The notes below the pieces were generated by a model. It was not told the origin of the DNA, searched no databases, and saw only the letters and a list, made by a program, of their open reading frames with translations. A program made the translations under genes and the position numbers. From the NCBI RefSeq assembly GCF_001423295.1, contig NZ_LMNG01000030.1:358-64357 (forward strand): a DNA stretch of 64,000 nucleotides. The letters run 5' to 3'. Origin of the DNA: Methylobacterium sp. Leaf112. Its GTDB lineage: Bacteria > Pseudomonadota > Alphaproteobacteria > Rhizobiales > Beijerinckiaceae. Positions 48,659-58,928 of this stretch are shown in pieces; position 1 is the stretch's first letter, and every line of letters begins with the position of its first letter.

Positions 48659-49723
48659 ATGGCAGATCCGATCTTCATCACGCCCGACACCACCCTCAGC
48701 CTCGGCGCCATCGCCGAGGCTGCCGGCGTTTCGCTCCCCCCCGCGGCGGACGCGCAGGCAATCTTCAACGGTGCCGCGCCCCTCGAGAGCGCCGGCCCGA
48801 GCGATATCGCCTACATGGACAATGCCCGCTACGGTGACGCCCTGGCTCAGACGCGGGCCGGAGTGTGCCTCGTCTCACCGCGTTTCGCCGCCCGTGTGCC
48901 GACCGGCACCATTGCACTGATCACCCGTGATCCTTACCGCTCCTATGCGGGCCTCCTGGCCCGGCTCTACCCGGAGGCGATGCGTCCAGCCTCCGTCTTC
49001 GGTTCAAACGGGGTCGCACCCGGTGCCCATGTCCACCCGGAGGCCCGCCTCGAAACGGGTGTCCGTATCGATCCCGGTGCAGTGATCGGTCCGGGCGCCG
49101 AGGTCGGCTCAGGAACGGTGATCGGTCCGGGCGCGGTGATCGGCCCGAATGTCCGGGTCGGGCGGGATTGCGCCATCGGCGCGGGTTCGACGGTCACCCA
49201 TGCCCTGCTCGGCAATCGCGTCATCGTCCATCCCGGCGCCCGCATCGGCCAGGACGGGTTCGGCTTCGCCATGGGGCCGGGCGGCCACCTCAAGGTGCCC
49301 CAGATCGGTCGGGTCATCGTTCAGGACGATGTCGAGATCGGTGCCAACACCACCATTGACCGGGGTGCCAGTCGCGATACGGTGATCGGGGAGGGGACCA
49401 AGATCGACAACCTCGTCCAGATCGCCCACAACGTCGTCATCGGACGACATTGCGTCATCGTTTCGGGCGTCGGCATCTCCGGTTCGACCACCCTGGAGGA
49501 TTACGTGGTCCTCGGCGGGCAGGTCGGCGTCGTCGGCCACCTGCGCATCGGCATGGGTGCACAGATCGCCGGGTCGTCCAACGTCAACCGCGACGTACCG
49601 CCCGGCTCTCGCTGGGGTGGCACGCCGGCCAAGCCGGTTCGCGCGTGGTTCCGTGAACTCACCACCCTCGCACGCCTCGCGGAACGCTCCGGCGGCGACG
49701 AGTCGAAGGAGCCGAAGGCCTGA
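48659..49723 (+). CDS. lpxD: UDP-3-O-acylglucosamine N-acyltransferase
   Basis: A 354-aa acyltransferase of lipid A synthesis. The N-terminal uridine-binding domain is followed by a left-handed beta-helix of hexapeptide repeats ([23 protein letters not shown]) from about residue 115. The catalytic His is in QIAHNVVIG (near 256). [21 protein letters not shown] is diagnostic. Lies 44 bp after bamA. The next lipid A gene is unusually separated from it by an antisense regulator. Confidence 0.96.
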   Translation: MADPIFITPDTTLSLGAIAEAAGVSLPPAADAQAIFNGAAPLESAGPSDIAYMDNARYGDALAQTRAGVCLVSPRFAARVPTGTIALITRDPYRSYAGLLARLYPEAMRPASVFGSNGVAPGAHVHPEARLETGVRIDPGAVIGPGAEVGSGTVIGPGAVIGPNVRVGRDCAIGAGSTVTHALLGNRVIVHPGARIGQDGFGFAMGPGGHLKVPQIGRVIVQDDVEIGANTTIDRGASRDTVIGEGTKIDNLVQIAHNVVIGRHCVIVSGVGISGSTTLEDYVVLGGQVGVVGHLRIGMGAQIAGSSNVNRDVPPGSRWGGTPAKPVRAWFRELTTLARLAERSGGDESKEPKA

Positions 49724-49726
49724 CGC

Positions 49727-50440
49727 TCATGCCATTTCCCGCAGGCGGAGATAGCCGGCCTCAAAGCCCGCCAACGCTCGGAGCGAAGGCCGGTCGTGGA
49801 TCGTCAGCGCGCGCCCCGTCAGGGTGATCAGGCCCTGACGGCGCAACTCCTGCAGCGTGCGGTTGACATGGACGCTCGACAGGCCTGCGGTATCGGCGAG
49901 ATCGTATTGCGTGATCGGCATGTCGCACCGATCGTTCTCCACCAATCCCACGGCCCGAAGGCGAAGCTCGAGTTCGCAGAACAGGTGCGCGATCCGCTCG
50001 AGAGCCGGGCGGGCTCCGATGTTGACGAGCCACTCGCGCAGGGTCGCCTCCTCCACCTTCTCGGCAGCGCGCAAGGCCCCTGCGATGCTTGGGTGATCCT
50101 GCACCACCGCCTCGATCGTCGACGACTCGGCGCGCACGATGCGAGCCGAGGTCAACGTCGTCACACCGTGGTCCATCCGGTTCGACGCTGCCGCATCGAG
50201 ATCGTAGCTGTCCCCGGGGACGAGATAGGCCGTGATCTGGCGGCGCCCCCCCGTCAGCAGACTGTAGCGGCAGGCGAACCCTTCCATCAGAATCAGGCGT
50301 CCGCCCTTCGTTTCGTGCCGGGCGGTCAGGTCGGACCGTGCGGAGAAAGTTTCCGACGAAGCGGTCAGCCGCTCGACGGCATCCCCATCCTGGCTCCCGA
50401 GTGCGACGTGACTCTCGAGTTTGCGCCTGAAACGGTTCAC
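49727..50440 (-). CDS. Crp/Fnr-family transcriptional regulator
   Basis: A 237-aa regulator with an N-terminal cyclic-nucleotide-binding-like domain (GRLILMEGFACRYSLLTGGRRQITAYLVPGDSYDL) and a C-terminal winged helix (TQYDLADTAGLSSVHVNRTLQELRRQGLI). No Fnr-type cysteine cluster is seen, and the CRP cAMP residues are not evident, so the ligand is unknown. I start at the GTG at 50440, before the conserved RFRRKLESHV; the frame stays open 76 more codons with unconserved-looking sequence. It lies antisense between lpxD (3-bp gap) and fabZ. Confidence 0.85.
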   Translation of the reverse strand: MNRFRRKLESHVALGSQDGDAVERLTASSETFSARSDLTARHETKGGRLILMEGFACRYSLLTGGRRQITAYLVPGDSYDLDAAASNRMDHGVTTLTSARIVRAESSTIEAVVQDHPSIAGALRAAEKVEEATLREWLVNIGARPALERIAHLFCELELRLRAVGLVENDRCDMPITQYDLADTAGLSSVHVNRTLQELRRQGLITLTGRALTIHDRPSLRALAGFEAGYLRLREMA

Positions 50441-50944
50441 GCCTTGGCGGGTGCCGACGCGAAGCGATCCGCCGTTCTCACCGGTTTGGGCTGTCGAGAA
50501 GCCGGTCGCCTGCAGTGCCGAGCCGAAACTCACGTCGGTCGTTTGATGACCCCAGGTGGCTTCCGGCTGTTGCGAAGCGACGGGGCGGCCGGTGCGATCA
50601 CGTGAACGCCGAACCGGAACAGCGGACGGGTGGTTGACGGACATGAGACCCATATCTTGATGGCGCACGATCCAGAGATGCCTTCCGCCATCCTATGGTA
50701 CGATTTCGCACTGAAGCTTTGGCTGGTCAACGTGCGTGAGCTGGGTTCACGGCGGAACACGCGCGACCGGTTGTCCGACAGGGACGCGTGACTTCCCCCG
50801 CCCGGGGGTTGCATCCGGCGAAGTTTCTGCCGAAAGACTTCACCTCAACCACAAAGACTTCGCCTTTTTTCGAATGGCGGATACGAGAACGAGCGGGGCG
50901 AAGCGCCGGAAGCGCCGCCGCGTGTCAGGGAGATGATCCGATCG
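50441..50944. other. Divergent intergenic region crp/fnr-like / fabZ
   Basis: 504 bp without a supported gene (part may be an N-terminal extension of the regulator, frame open to 50668). It must contain promoters for both genes. Visible structure: a CCCCC-GCCC-GGGGG hairpin (50795-50808) and two direct repeats listed separately, then a T6 run at 50865-50870. Confidence 0.5.
50833..50865 (+). promoter_or_regulatory. Direct repeats upstream of fabZ (candidate binding sites)
   Basis: AAAGACTTCACCT (50833-50845) and AAAGACTTCGCCT (50853-50865) are 13-nt repeats differing at one base, with a 20-bp period, about 80 bp upstream of fabZ. Two helical-phase repeats in a divergent promoter region suggest a regulator site. 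Confidence 0.4.
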
Positions 50945-51409
50945 ATGAACGAGATGCCGCGCGAGCTCGGCTCGGCCGATATCCAGAAGGTTCTGGAACT
51001 CCTGCCGCACCGCTATCCCTTCCTCATGATCGACCGGATCGTCGAGATCGACGGTGACCGCTCCTGTGTCGGCATCAAGAACGTCACGATCAACGAGCCG
51101 CAATTCACCGGGCACTTCCCCGGTCTGCCGGTATTCCCCGGCGTGCTCCTCATCGAGGGAATGGCTCAGACTGCCGGCGCCATCTGCTGCCAGCACATCA
51201 TGACCGACGATCTGCGCGCCAAGCAGGTGTTCTTCATGACCATCGACAAGTGCAAGTTCCGCAAGCCCGTCGTGCCCGGAGACACCGTGCGCTACCACAT
51301 GACCAAGCTGAATCAGCGCCGCACCATGTGGTGGTTCCGGGGTGAAGCCCGTGTCGGTGACACCCTGGTGGCGCAGGCCGAGATCGGCGCCATGCTGGTG
51401 ACGGAATGA
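50945..51409 (+). CDS. fabZ: 3-hydroxyacyl-[ACP] dehydratase
   Basis: A 154-aa hot-dog-fold enzyme of fatty-acid elongation. Catalytic His in [13 protein letters not shown] and Glu in [12 protein letters not shown]-terminal [14 protein letters not shown] is diagnostic. I use the ATG at 50945; the ATG at 50933 sits directly on the GGGAG ribosome-binding site. Overlaps lpxA by 4 bp. It supplies and competes for the hydroxyacyl-ACP used by LpxA and LpxD. Confidence 0.96.
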   Translation: MNEMPRELGSADIQKVLELLPHRYPFLMIDRIVEIDGDRSCVGIKNVTINEPQFTGHFPGLPVFPGVLLIEGMAQTAGAICCQHIMTDDLRAKQVFFMTIDKCKFRKPVVPGDTVRYHMTKLNQRRTMWWFRGEARVGDTLVAQAEIGAMLVTE

Positions 51410-52218
51410 CCGCTGTGGTGGGCATCCACCCGAGTGCCGTGATCGAGGACGGCGCGATCCTCGGGGCCGATGTCCGCATCGGACCGTTCTGCCATGTCGG
51501 CCCGGAGGTCAGGCTCGGCGATGGCTGCGAGCTCGTCAGCCACGTGGTCGTGGCCGGCTCCACCACCATCGGATCGCGCACCCGCCTCTATCCCTTCGCC
51601 TCCATCGGCCATCCACCACAGGACCTGAAATTCCGCGGGGAGGCGTCGACGCTCACCATCGGCGCCGATTGCCTTATCCGCGAAGGCGTCACCATGAACC
51701 CCGGCACCGCCGGCGGCGGCCTGGAAACCACGGTCGGTGACACCTGTACCTTCCTGGCCAACTCCCATGTCGGGCACGATTGCCGGGTCGGCAACGGGGT
51801 CGTGTTCTCAAACAACGTCATGCTCGCCGGCCATTGCACGGTGGGCGATTTCGCCATCCTTGGCGGCGGCGCGGCGGTGATCCAGTTCGCCCGCGTCGGG
51901 GCGCACGCCTTCGTCGGCGGTATGTCGGCCCTCGAGAACGACTGCATTCCCTTCGGCATGGCACTGGGCAACCGAGCCTATCTGTCGGGTCTCAACATCA
52001 TCGGGCTGCAGCGCCGGGGCTTCGCCCGCGAGGATATCCATGCGTTGCGCCGCGCCTATCGCCTCTTGTTCGCCCCCGAGGGAACGCTGATGGAGCGAGT
52101 GGAGGACGTGGCGGCGGAGTTCGATACCCATCGGGGCGTCGCCGAGATCGTCGCGTTCATCCGAGCCGGCGGCAAGCGTTCGATCTGCACCCCGCGCGAG
52201 ACGCCGGGCGCGCCTTGA
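51406..52218 (+). CDS. lpxA: UDP-N-acetylglucosamine acyltransferase
   Basis: A 270-aa acyltransferase, first step of lipid A. The N-terminal beta-helix has hexapeptide repeats ([21 protein letters not shown]), the catalytic His is in NSHVGHDC (near residue 125), and [10 protein letters not shown] lies at the helical C-terminus. ATGA overlap with fabZ, and its stop overlaps the lpxI TTG. Confidence 0.97.
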   Translation: MTAVVGIHPSAVIEDGAILGADVRIGPFCHVGPEVRLGDGCELVSHVVVAGSTTIGSRTRLYPFASIGHPPQDLKFRGEASTLTIGADCLIREGVTMNPGTAGGGLETTVGDTCTFLANSHVGHDCRVGNGVVFSNNVMLAGHCTVGDFAILGGGAAVIQFARVGAHAFVGGMSALENDCIPFGMALGNRAYLSGLNIIGLQRRGFAREDIHALRRAYRLLFAPEGTLMERVEDVAAEFDTHRGVAEIVAFIRAGGKRSICTPRETPGAP

Positions 52219-53066
52219 GAGCCCTGCCGGCTCCCCTCGTCCTTGTCGCCGGAGCAGGACGTCTGCCCGAGCTCGTGGCCGAATCCCTGGACCGGGCCGG
52301 GCGTCCGTTCCGCATTCTCGCGATCCGGGGCTTCGCAGAGCGTGGCATGCGGGCTCGGGCGGAGGCCACCGTCGATCTCCTCGACATCGCCGGGGTGCTG
52401 GCCATCCTCAAGTCCTGGGGGCCGGTGAGCGTGGTGCCGGCCGGCGGCGTCTCGCGGCCGAACCCGGCCGCCATCCTCAACGCCGCCGCGGCCTTGCGCA
52501 ATCGGGACGCCCTCAAGGCCATCGCCGGTGGCGGCGACGACCGGCTCTTGCGCGGGGCCCTGGCGCTGCTCGAAGAGAACGGCCACGGCGTCGTCGGCGT
52601 CCATGAGGTGGCCCCCGATCTCCTGAGCCCCGAGGGCGTCATGGGACGGCACGTGCCCGATGCCGCCGCCCGTGAATCCATCGACACGGGGCGCGCCCTC
52701 CTGGGCGCCTTGGCGCCCTACGACGTCGGGCAGGCCGCCGTGGTGGTGGCCCAGCGCGCGGTCGCCGTCGAGGGTCCCGAGGGCACCGATCGGATGCTCG
52801 CCCGCGCCCGAGCGCTCGGCCGCAAGCCGTTCGGTCTGGGAGCGAGCCAGCCCGGCACCGTTCTCGTCAAGGTGGCAAAGGTCGGGCAGGACCTGCGCGT
52901 CGATCTACCGGCCATCGGCCCGCGTACCATCGCGGCGGCGGCGGCGGCGGGCTGCGCCGGCCTCGCGATCCAGGCCGGGTTCACCCTCATCATCGACCGG
53001 CCCGCGACCATCGCAGCCGCCGATCGTGCAGGCCTGTTCCTCGTCGGTCTGGGGATCGACGCATGA
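52215..53066 (+). CDS. lpxI: UDP-2,3-diacylglucosamine pyrophosphatase LpxI
   Basis: A 283-aa LpxI (formerly DUF1009), the alphaproteobacterial replacement for LpxH, hydrolysing UDP-2,3-diacylglucosamine to lipid X. Visible: LVLVAGAGRLPELVAESL, AIAGGGDDRLLRG, DVGQAAVVVAQRAVAVEGPEGTD and a C-terminal GLAIQAGFTLIIDR. No ATG lies near the conserved start; the TTG overlapping the lpxA stop (TTGA) is used. Its stop overlaps lpxB (ATGA). Confidence 0.94.
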   Translation: MRALPAPLVLVAGAGRLPELVAESLDRAGRPFRILAIRGFAERGMRARAEATVDLLDIAGVLAILKSWGPVSVVPAGGVSRPNPAAILNAAAALRNRDALKAIAGGGDDRLLRGALALLEENGHGVVGVHEVAPDLLSPEGVMGRHVPDAAARESIDTGRALLGALAPYDVGQAAVVVAQRAVAVEGPEGTDRMLARARALGRKPFGLGASQPGTVLVKVAKVGQDLRVDLPAIGPRTIAAAAAAGCAGLAIQAGFTLIIDRPATIAAADRAGLFLVGLGIDA

Positions 53067-54235
53067 GCGACAAGACCGCGCCAAGGAAGATTTGGCTCGT
53101 CGCGGGCGAGGATTCGGGCGACCAGCTCGGCGCCAAGCTCATGCGCGGCTTGCGCGACCTGTCGGACCGACCGATCCGGTTCGGCGGCGTCGGCGGCGAG
53201 GCGATGACGGAGCAAGGCTTCACTTCGCTGTTTCCCATCGATGACGTGGCGGTGATGGGCTACCTGCCCGTGGCCGCACGGCTGCGAACCCTGCTGCGCC
53301 GCATCCGCCAGACCGTGCGCGACGTAATGGACGCCCGCCCCGATATCCTCGTCATCATCGACAGTCCGGGCTTCACCCATGCGGTCGCGTCACGCGTGCG
53401 CAAGCGGATGCCGGACCTGCCCATCGTCGATTACGTGTCGCCCAGCGTATGGGCGTGGCGGCCCTGGCGCGCGGCGAAGATGCGGCCGTTCATCGATCAC
53501 GTCCTTGCCCTGCTGCCGTTCGAGCCGGAAGCCCATCGCCGCCTCGGTGGTCCGGCCTGTACGTATGTCGGTCACCCCCTGATCGAGCGTCTGGAGGAGC
53601 TACGGCCCGACGCCCGGGAGGCGCAGGCGCGTGCGGCGACGCCGCCGACCCTGGTGATCCTGCCGGGGTCACGCCGCTCGGAGATCGAGCGGCTGATGCC
53701 TGTGTTCGGCGCGACCCTGGGGCAGCTCAGGAAGCGCTTCGGTGAGATCGAGGCGGTGCTGCCTGCCGTCACCCGCCACCGCGCCCTCATCGAACGCCTG
53801 GCGCGAGCGTGGGACGCCCCGGTGCGCCTCGTGTACGGCGAGGCCGCCAAGCATGAGGCCTTCAGGCGTGCCCGCGCGGCGCTCGCGGCCTCCGGCACCG
53901 TGACTCTCGAACTTGCCTTGGCCGGCGTGCCGATGGTGGTCGCCTACAAGGTCTCGCGTATCGAGGAGGCCGTGGCCCGGCGCCTGATCCAGGTGCCCAC
54001 CATCGTGCTGCCGAACCTGATTCTGGCGCAGAACGCCATGCCGGAGTTCATCCAGGCCGATTGCACGGCTCAGCGCCTCGTCGAGGCCTTGGCGCCTCTT
54101 CTGGCCGGCGGGCCGGCACGCGTCGCGCAGATCGAGGCCCTGTCGCGGATCGACGGCCTGATGCGGCTGCCCGGTGGCGAGGAACCGAGCCGGCGTGCGG
54201 CCCGAATCGTGCTGGGCGCGACGCGGGTGACCTGA
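53063..54235 (+). CDS. lpxB: Lipid-A-disaccharide synthase
   Basis: A 390-aa GT19 glycosyltransferase joining lipid X and UDP-diacylglucosamine. WLVAGEDSGDQLGAKLM, DSPGFTHAVASRVRK, YVSPSVWAWRPWRA and LPGSRRSEIERLMP are diagnostic. Overlaps lpxI by 4 bp, so fabZ-lpxA-lpxI-lpxB is one tightly coupled unit. Confidence 0.97.
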   Translation: MSDKTAPRKIWLVAGEDSGDQLGAKLMRGLRDLSDRPIRFGGVGGEAMTEQGFTSLFPIDDVAVMGYLPVAARLRTLLRRIRQTVRDVMDARPDILVIIDSPGFTHAVASRVRKRMPDLPIVDYVSPSVWAWRPWRAAKMRPFIDHVLALLPFEPEAHRRLGGPACTYVGHPLIERLEELRPDAREAQARAATPPTLVILPGSRRSEIERLMPVFGATLGQLRKRFGEIEAVLPAVTRHRALIERLARAWDAPVRLVYGEAAKHEAFRRARAALAASGTVTLELALAGVPMVVAYKVSRIEEAVARRLIQVPTIVLPNLILAQNAMPEFIQADCTAQRLVEALAPLLAGGPARVAQIEALSRIDGLMRLPGGEEPSRRAARIVLGATRVT

Positions 54236-54298
54236 TCGACGGGGTGTACGGCGTACGATAGGTTTGCACGGACCCAATCGTACGGCGGGCTCGGTACG

Positions 54299-54799
54299 GT
54301 GCGACGCACGCTCAAATTCCTCCACACCATGGGGGCCATCGGCGTCATGGGGGCGATGGCCTGCCTCGTCGTGATGCTGAGCTTCACGCCCCCGTCCTCG
54401 TCCCTCGCCGGCTATGCGCTGATGCGCGGAGCCATGGGCGCCGTGGCGTCCTGGATCTTCCTCCCTTCTCTCGCTCTGACGCTGCTGGCCGGACTGCTCG
54501 CCCTCGCACAACGCGCCTTCCACAATGCGGGTTGGGCCTGGGTGAAGCTCGCCACAGGTGTGCTGATGTTCGAAGGTGGCCTCGTCTACGTTCAGGGACC
54601 GATGCAGCAGGAGGCGGACCTCAGCGCCGGCGCCCTGATCGGCAAGGCCGATCTCGCCATGCTGGGCCAATCCCTCGGCGCCGAGGCGAACACCCTCTGG
54701 GTTCTCCTCGCGGTCGCGACGGCCAACGTGGTTCTTGGTATCTGGCGCCCGCGTCTCATCCGCTTGTCGGCGCGATCGGATCTGGGGCGAGGACCTTAG
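54299..54799 (+). CDS. Small integral membrane protein, function unknown
   Basis: A 166-aa protein with four hydrophobic segments (MGAIGVMGAMACLVVML; SWIFLPSLALTLLAGLLALA; WAWVKLATGVLMFEGGLVYV; NTLWVLLAVATANVVLGIW). The start is GTG at 54299, preceded by no strong Shine-Dalgarno. It resembles DUF2269/CopD-like membrane proteins in profile, but this is weak. The last 4 bp overlap the end of the convergent DapA-family gene. Confidence 0.65.
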   Translation: MRRTLKFLHTMGAIGVMGAMACLVVMLSFTPPSSSLAGYALMRGAMGAVASWIFLPSLALTLLAGLLALAQRAFHNAGWAWVKLATGVLMFEGGLVYVQGPMQQEADLSAGALIGKADLAMLGQSLGAEANTLWVLLAVATANVVLGIWRPRLIRLSARSDLGRGP

Positions 54800-55689
54800 C
54801 GAAGATCCAAACCACGTAAGGTCTGCACGACGCGGTCCCGTACGCGATCCGGAAGGGGTAGGATCGGGCGTGGCGGGTCGGTGTGGCAGACCCCGAGGGC
54901 ATCGGCATAGGCATAGATCACGCGCAGGCTCGAGAACTCCTTGAACAGGCTCCAGAGCGGCTGCAATCGTACGTCCAACTCCCGTGCCGCTGTATGGTCT
55001 CCCGTCCGGATGGCCCTCACGATCGCCATGGCGGTCTGCGGAAACAATCCGCCCATGACGCTGTACCAGGTGTCGGCCCCAGCCAGCAGAGCCTCGACGG
55101 TGTTCCAGTCGCCGCTGTAGCCGAGGGAGAAACCGGCCGGGACGGCCTCGCGCAAGCCTTGCAGATGTGCGGCGATCTCCGGCGGTGCGCAGGCCGGACT
55201 TTTGACGGCGATCACGCCGGGTTCACGGCTGAGGCGTCCGACGAGCGCGGCCGTGAAGGCGAAATGGGTGGTGCCGGGATTGTCGTAGATGCAGAGCGGC
55301 AGGCCGCTCTCTCGGGCGACGGTCACGAAATGCGCGAACACCTCGTCTTCGGTCAGGGGCGTATAGGAAATGGCGGCCAGCAGCCCGGCCGCGGCCCCCA
55401 TGGCTCGGGCATCCTGGGCCAGCGCCACGGCCTCGTCCGTCCGCAGGGCGCCGACGCCGACGAGGATCGGAACATCGGTGCCGACTGCATCCAGGGCCGC
55501 TTCAACGGCGCGACGCCGCTCCTGCCGGCTAAGATACGGGTACGAGCCGGTGCTGCCGAGAAGGCCAATGGAATCGACCCCGGCATCGCGCAAGGGCGTA
55601 ACCAGCCGACGCAACGCCCCGACATCGACACATCCGCTCGGATGCGCCGGTGTGATCGGAAAGGCCGACAGCCCATTCGGAAGGATCAT
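54796..55689 (-). CDS. Dihydrodipicolinate synthase (DapA) family protein
   Basis: A 297-aa TIM-barrel aldolase. The Schiff-base Lys is in GVIAVKSPA and the catalytic Tyr in CIYDNPGTT; GLLGSTGSYPYLSRQERRRAVEAAL matches the family's GTTGE region with Ser-Tyr replacing the usual Gly-Glu, a sign that it is not the lysine-pathway DapA. It may cleave or make a keto acid aldol; substrate unknown. It stands alone, convergent with the membrane protein. Confidence 0.85.
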   Translation of the reverse strand: MILPNGLSAFPITPAHPSGCVDVGALRRLVTPLRDAGVDSIGLLGSTGSYPYLSRQERRRAVEAALDAVGTDVPILVGVGALRTDEAVALAQDARAMGAAAGLLAAISYTPLTEDEVFAHFVTVARESGLPLCIYDNPGTTHFAFTAALVGRLSREPGVIAVKSPACAPPEIAAHLQGLREAVPAGFSLGYSGDWNTVEALLAGADTWYSVMGGLFPQTAMAIVRAIRTGDHTAARELDVRLQPLWSLFKEFSSLRVIYAYADALGVCHTDPPRPILPLPDRVRDRVVQTLRGLDLR

Positions 55690-55812
55690 GGGTGCCTCCG
55701 GGCGGCGAAGGCCGCATGCCTCCGCCCACGTAGCGGGTACGGCCGGGCGGGATAAACCCTACCCGGCTGCACTGTCCCTGGCTCGCCCTCTACCGGATCA
55801 GCCGCCCCGCAT

Positions 55813-57102
55813 TCAGGCGCGCTGATCGATGGGCACGTATTCGCGCTTGTCCGGGCCGATATAGAGCTGACGCGGCCGGCCGATCTTCTGAGACGGGTCC
55901 TCGATCATCTCGGCCCACTGGGCGATCCAGCCCGTGGTGCGGGCGAGCGCAAACAGCACGGTGAACATCGAAGTCGGGAAGCCCATCGCCTTGAGGGTGA
56001 TGCCCGAGTAGAAATCGATGTTCGGGTAGAGCTTCTTCTCGATGAAGTAGTCGTCTTCGAGAGCGATCTTCTCGAGCTGGACGGCGACCTCCAGCAGCGG
56101 ATCGTCCTTGATCCCGAGTTGGCCGAGCACCTCGTGGGTGGTCTTCTGCATGATTCGCGCACGCGGATCGTAGTTCTTGTACACCCGGTGACCGAAGCCC
56201 ATGAGCCGGAACGGGTCGTTCTTGTCCTTGGCCTTGGCGACGTACTTGGCCACGTTCTCAGGGTGCCCGATCTCCTCGAGCATCTTCAGGGCCGCCTCGT
56301 TGGCGCCGCCATGGGCCGGTCCCCACAGGCAGGCGATGCCTGCGGCGACGCAGGCGAACGGGTTGGCGCCCGACGAGCCGGCGAGACGCACGGTGGAGGT
56401 CGAAGCGTTCTGCTCGTGATCGGCGTGGAGGATGAAGATCCGGTCGAGCGCCCGGGCGAAGATCGGATTGACCTTGAATTCCTCGCACGGCACCGCAAAA
56501 CACATCCGCAGAAAGTTCGACGTATAGTCGAGGTCGTTCTTGGGATAGACGAACGGCTGGCCGATGGAATACTTGTAGGCCATCGCAGCGAGTGTCGGCA
56601 TCTTGGCGATCATGCGCAAGCTCGCGATCATGCGCTGCTTGTCGTCCGAGATGTCCGTCGAGTCGTGATAGAACGCCGACAGGGCGCCGACGCAGGCGAC
56701 CATGATCGCCATCGGGTGCGCGTCGCGGCGGAACCCCTGGAAAAATCGGTTCATCTGGTCATGCACCATGGTGTGGCGCGTGACCCGGTAATCGAAGTCG
56801 GCCTTCTGGGCCGGCGTCGGCAACTCGCCGAACAGCATGAGATAACAGGTCTCGAGGAAATCGCCGTTCTCGGCGATCTGGTCGATGGGGTAGCCGCGAT
56901 AGAGCAGCACGCCGGCATCGCCGTCGATGTAGGTGATCTTGGATTCACACGACGCGGTCGAGGTGAAACCCGGGTCGAACGTGAATTTGCCGGTCTTGGC
57001 GTAGAGCTGGCCGATATCGATGACGTCGGGGCCGATGGTACCGGTCTTGATCGGCAACTCGACCTGCGCGTCGCCCACGGTGATGGTGCTGGTGGCGCTC
57101 AT
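55813..57102 (-). CDS. gltA: Citrate synthase
   Basis: A 429-aa type II citrate synthase condensing acetyl-CoA and oxaloacetate. Catalytic regions [28 protein letters not shown] and [14 protein letters not shown] are intact, with the catalytic Asp in the downstream [19 protein letters not shown]. Length typical of the hexameric proteobacterial form. It lies 240 bp downstream of gltX on the same strand. Confidence 0.98.
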   Translation of the reverse strand: MSATSTITVGDAQVELPIKTGTIGPDVIDIGQLYAKTGKFTFDPGFTSTASCESKITYIDGDAGVLLYRGYPIDQIAENGDFLETCYLMLFGELPTPAQKADFDYRVTRHTMVHDQMNRFFQGFRRDAHPMAIMVACVGALSAFYHDSTDISDDKQRMIASLRMIAKMPTLAAMAYKYSIGQPFVYPKNDLDYTSNFLRMCFAVPCEEFKVNPIFARALDRIFILHADHEQNASTSTVRLAGSSGANPFACVAAGIACLWGPAHGGANEAALKMLEEIGHPENVAKYVAKAKDKNDPFRLMGFGHRVYKNYDPRARIMQKTTHEVLGQLGIKDDPLLEVAVQLEKIALEDDYFIEKKLYPNIDFYSGITLKAMGFPTSMFTVLFALARTTGWIAQWAEMIEDPSQKIGRPRQLYIGPDKREYVPIDQRA

Positions 57103-57342
57103 GGAGACGTGGACCCTTTCGTGGCAGCGGGGCGGCGCCGGCCCGTGTGGCGATGGTTCACCAACCCGGTTCCGGGGCGCAAGGGCAACGCATGCTGCAC
57201 TTGCTCACACGAGCATCGGGTTAGCGGATCGGTCGACCGCCTTCAACCGAGCGTCCGCGTCACGAACGCCACGAAGCGAAATCCAGGCCGGTTTGTCATT
57301 CGGCCCTGGCGTTCCGCATCGACGCCAGCGAAACCCGCCGCG

Positions 57343-58767
57343 TCAGGCGGTGGCCTGATCGCGCAAGCGACTGAGGCACTCTTCGCGCCCGAGCACGGCC
57401 ATGACGTCGAAGACCGGCGGCGAGGTCGCCCGCCCGGTCAGCGCCGCCCGCAGGGGCTGCGCGATCTGCCCGAGCTTCACGGCCGCCGATTCGGCGAAAG
57501 CGCGCACGGTGCCTTCCGTTGCGGCAGCGCTCCATTCCGGAAGCGCTTCCAGGGCGGGCAGGATCGCGGAGAGGCGGGTCCGCGCCTCCGGGCCGAGGAG
57601 GGAGGCGGCCTTGTCGTCGAGGGCCAGGGGCCGGGCCGCCGTGAGGTAGTAGGCGCTGTCGAGGAGGTCGACGAGGGTCTTCGCCCGCTCCTTCAGGCCG
57701 GGCATCGCCGCAATCAGCTTCTCGCGGAGTTCGGGTGCCATGGGCGAGGCGATGCCGCGCGACGGGCCCAGGGCCGGCAGCACGCCGTCGAGGGCTGCGA
57801 CGAGATCCGCGTCGTCGGCGCCTCGGATGTAGAGCCCGTTGAGATTCTCCAGCTTGGCGAAATCGAAACGCGCGGGCGAGCGCCCGATGGACTTGAGATC
57901 GAAGGCCGCGATCATCTCGTCGGTGGAGAACACTTCCTGGTCGCCGTGGCTCCAGCCGAGGCGCACGAGGTAGTTGCGCAAAGCCGCCGGCAGGTAGCCG
58001 AGATCGCGATAGGCGTCGACGCCCAGCGCCCCGTGGCGCTTCGACAGCTTGGCCCCGTCGGCCCCATGGATGAGCGGGATGTGCGCCATGGCCGGTGCGT
58101 CCCAGCCGAGGGCATCCGAAATCTGGCGCTGGCGCGCCGCATTGGTCAGATGGTCGTCGCCGCGGATAACCTGGGTGACGCCCATGTCGTGGTCGTCCAC
58201 CACCACGGCGAGCATGTAGGTCGGGTTGCCGTCGGAGCGCAGGAGCACGAGGTCGTCGAGGTCTCGGTTCTGCCAGACGACGCGTCCCTGCACGCCGTCC
58301 TCGACCACGGTCTCGCCTTCGAGCGGCGCACGCAGGCGGATCACCGGCTTCGCCCCGGCGGGCGCCTCGGACGGGTCGCGGTCGCGCCAGCGGCCATCGT
58401 AGCGAAGGGGCCGGCCCTCGGCCCGCGCCGCCTCGCGCATGGCCGTGAGTTCGTCCGGCGTCGCGTAGCAGCGATAGGCGTGCCCCGACGCGAGCAAAGT
58501 CTCCGCCGCCTCCCGGTGCCGGTCGGCCCGGGCGTACTGGTAGATGACATCGCCGTCCCAATCGAGGCCGAGCCAGCGCATCCCGTCGAGGATCGCGTCG
58601 ATCGCCCCCTGGGTCGAGCGTTCGCGATCCGTATCCTCGATGCGCAGCAGCATCCGGCCGCCGAAGCGACGGGCATAGAGCCAGTTGAACAGGGCGGTGC
58701 GCGCGCCGCCGATGTGAAGATAGCCCGTTGGGGAGGGCGCGAAGCGCGTGACGACGGTGGACGACAT
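57343..58767 (-). CDS. gltX: Glutamate-tRNA ligase
   Basis: A 474-aa class I aminoacyl-tRNA synthetase. The HIGH motif is in [19 protein letters not shown] and the KMSKS motif appears as [10 protein letters not shown] at 58767 starts just before TRFAPSPTG; the frame upstream is unconserved. Many alphaproteobacteria have two GltX copies, one non-discriminating; no gat genes are in the window to judge. Divergent from comEC. Confidence 0.96.
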   Translation of the reverse strand: MSSTVVTRFAPSPTGYLHIGGARTALFNWLYARRFGGRMLLRIEDTDRERSTQGAIDAILDGMRWLGLDWDGDVIYQYARADRHREAAETLLASGHAYRCYATPDELTAMREAARAEGRPLRYDGRWRDRDPSEAPAGAKPVIRLRAPLEGETVVEDGVQGRVVWQNRDLDDLVLLRSDGNPTYMLAVVVDDHDMGVTQVIRGDDHLTNAARQRQISDALGWDAPAMAHIPLIHGADGAKLSKRHGALGVDAYRDLGYLPAALRNYLVRLGWSHGDQEVFSTDEMIAAFDLKSIGRSPARFDFAKLENLNGLYIRGADDADLVAALDGVLPALGPSRGIASPMAPELREKLIAAMPGLKERAKTLVDLLDSAYYLTAARPLALDDKAASLLGPEARTRLSAILPALEALPEWSAAATEGTVRAFAESAAVKLGQIAQPLRAALTGRATSPPVFDVMAVLGREECLSRLRDQATA

Positions 58768-58928
58768 CGATCTTGGCTTAGACTCTGTAGGGAAGCAGGC
58801 GGACGGCGGATCGACCGGCCCGGGGATGGGCATGTAGCATGCGCGAAGGCAGGCGTTAAGAAATCGTCACCCCCACCCCTCAGAATGGTGAAGGGTCGCA
58901 CGCGGGTCACGCCCGGAGGTGTCGTGGG

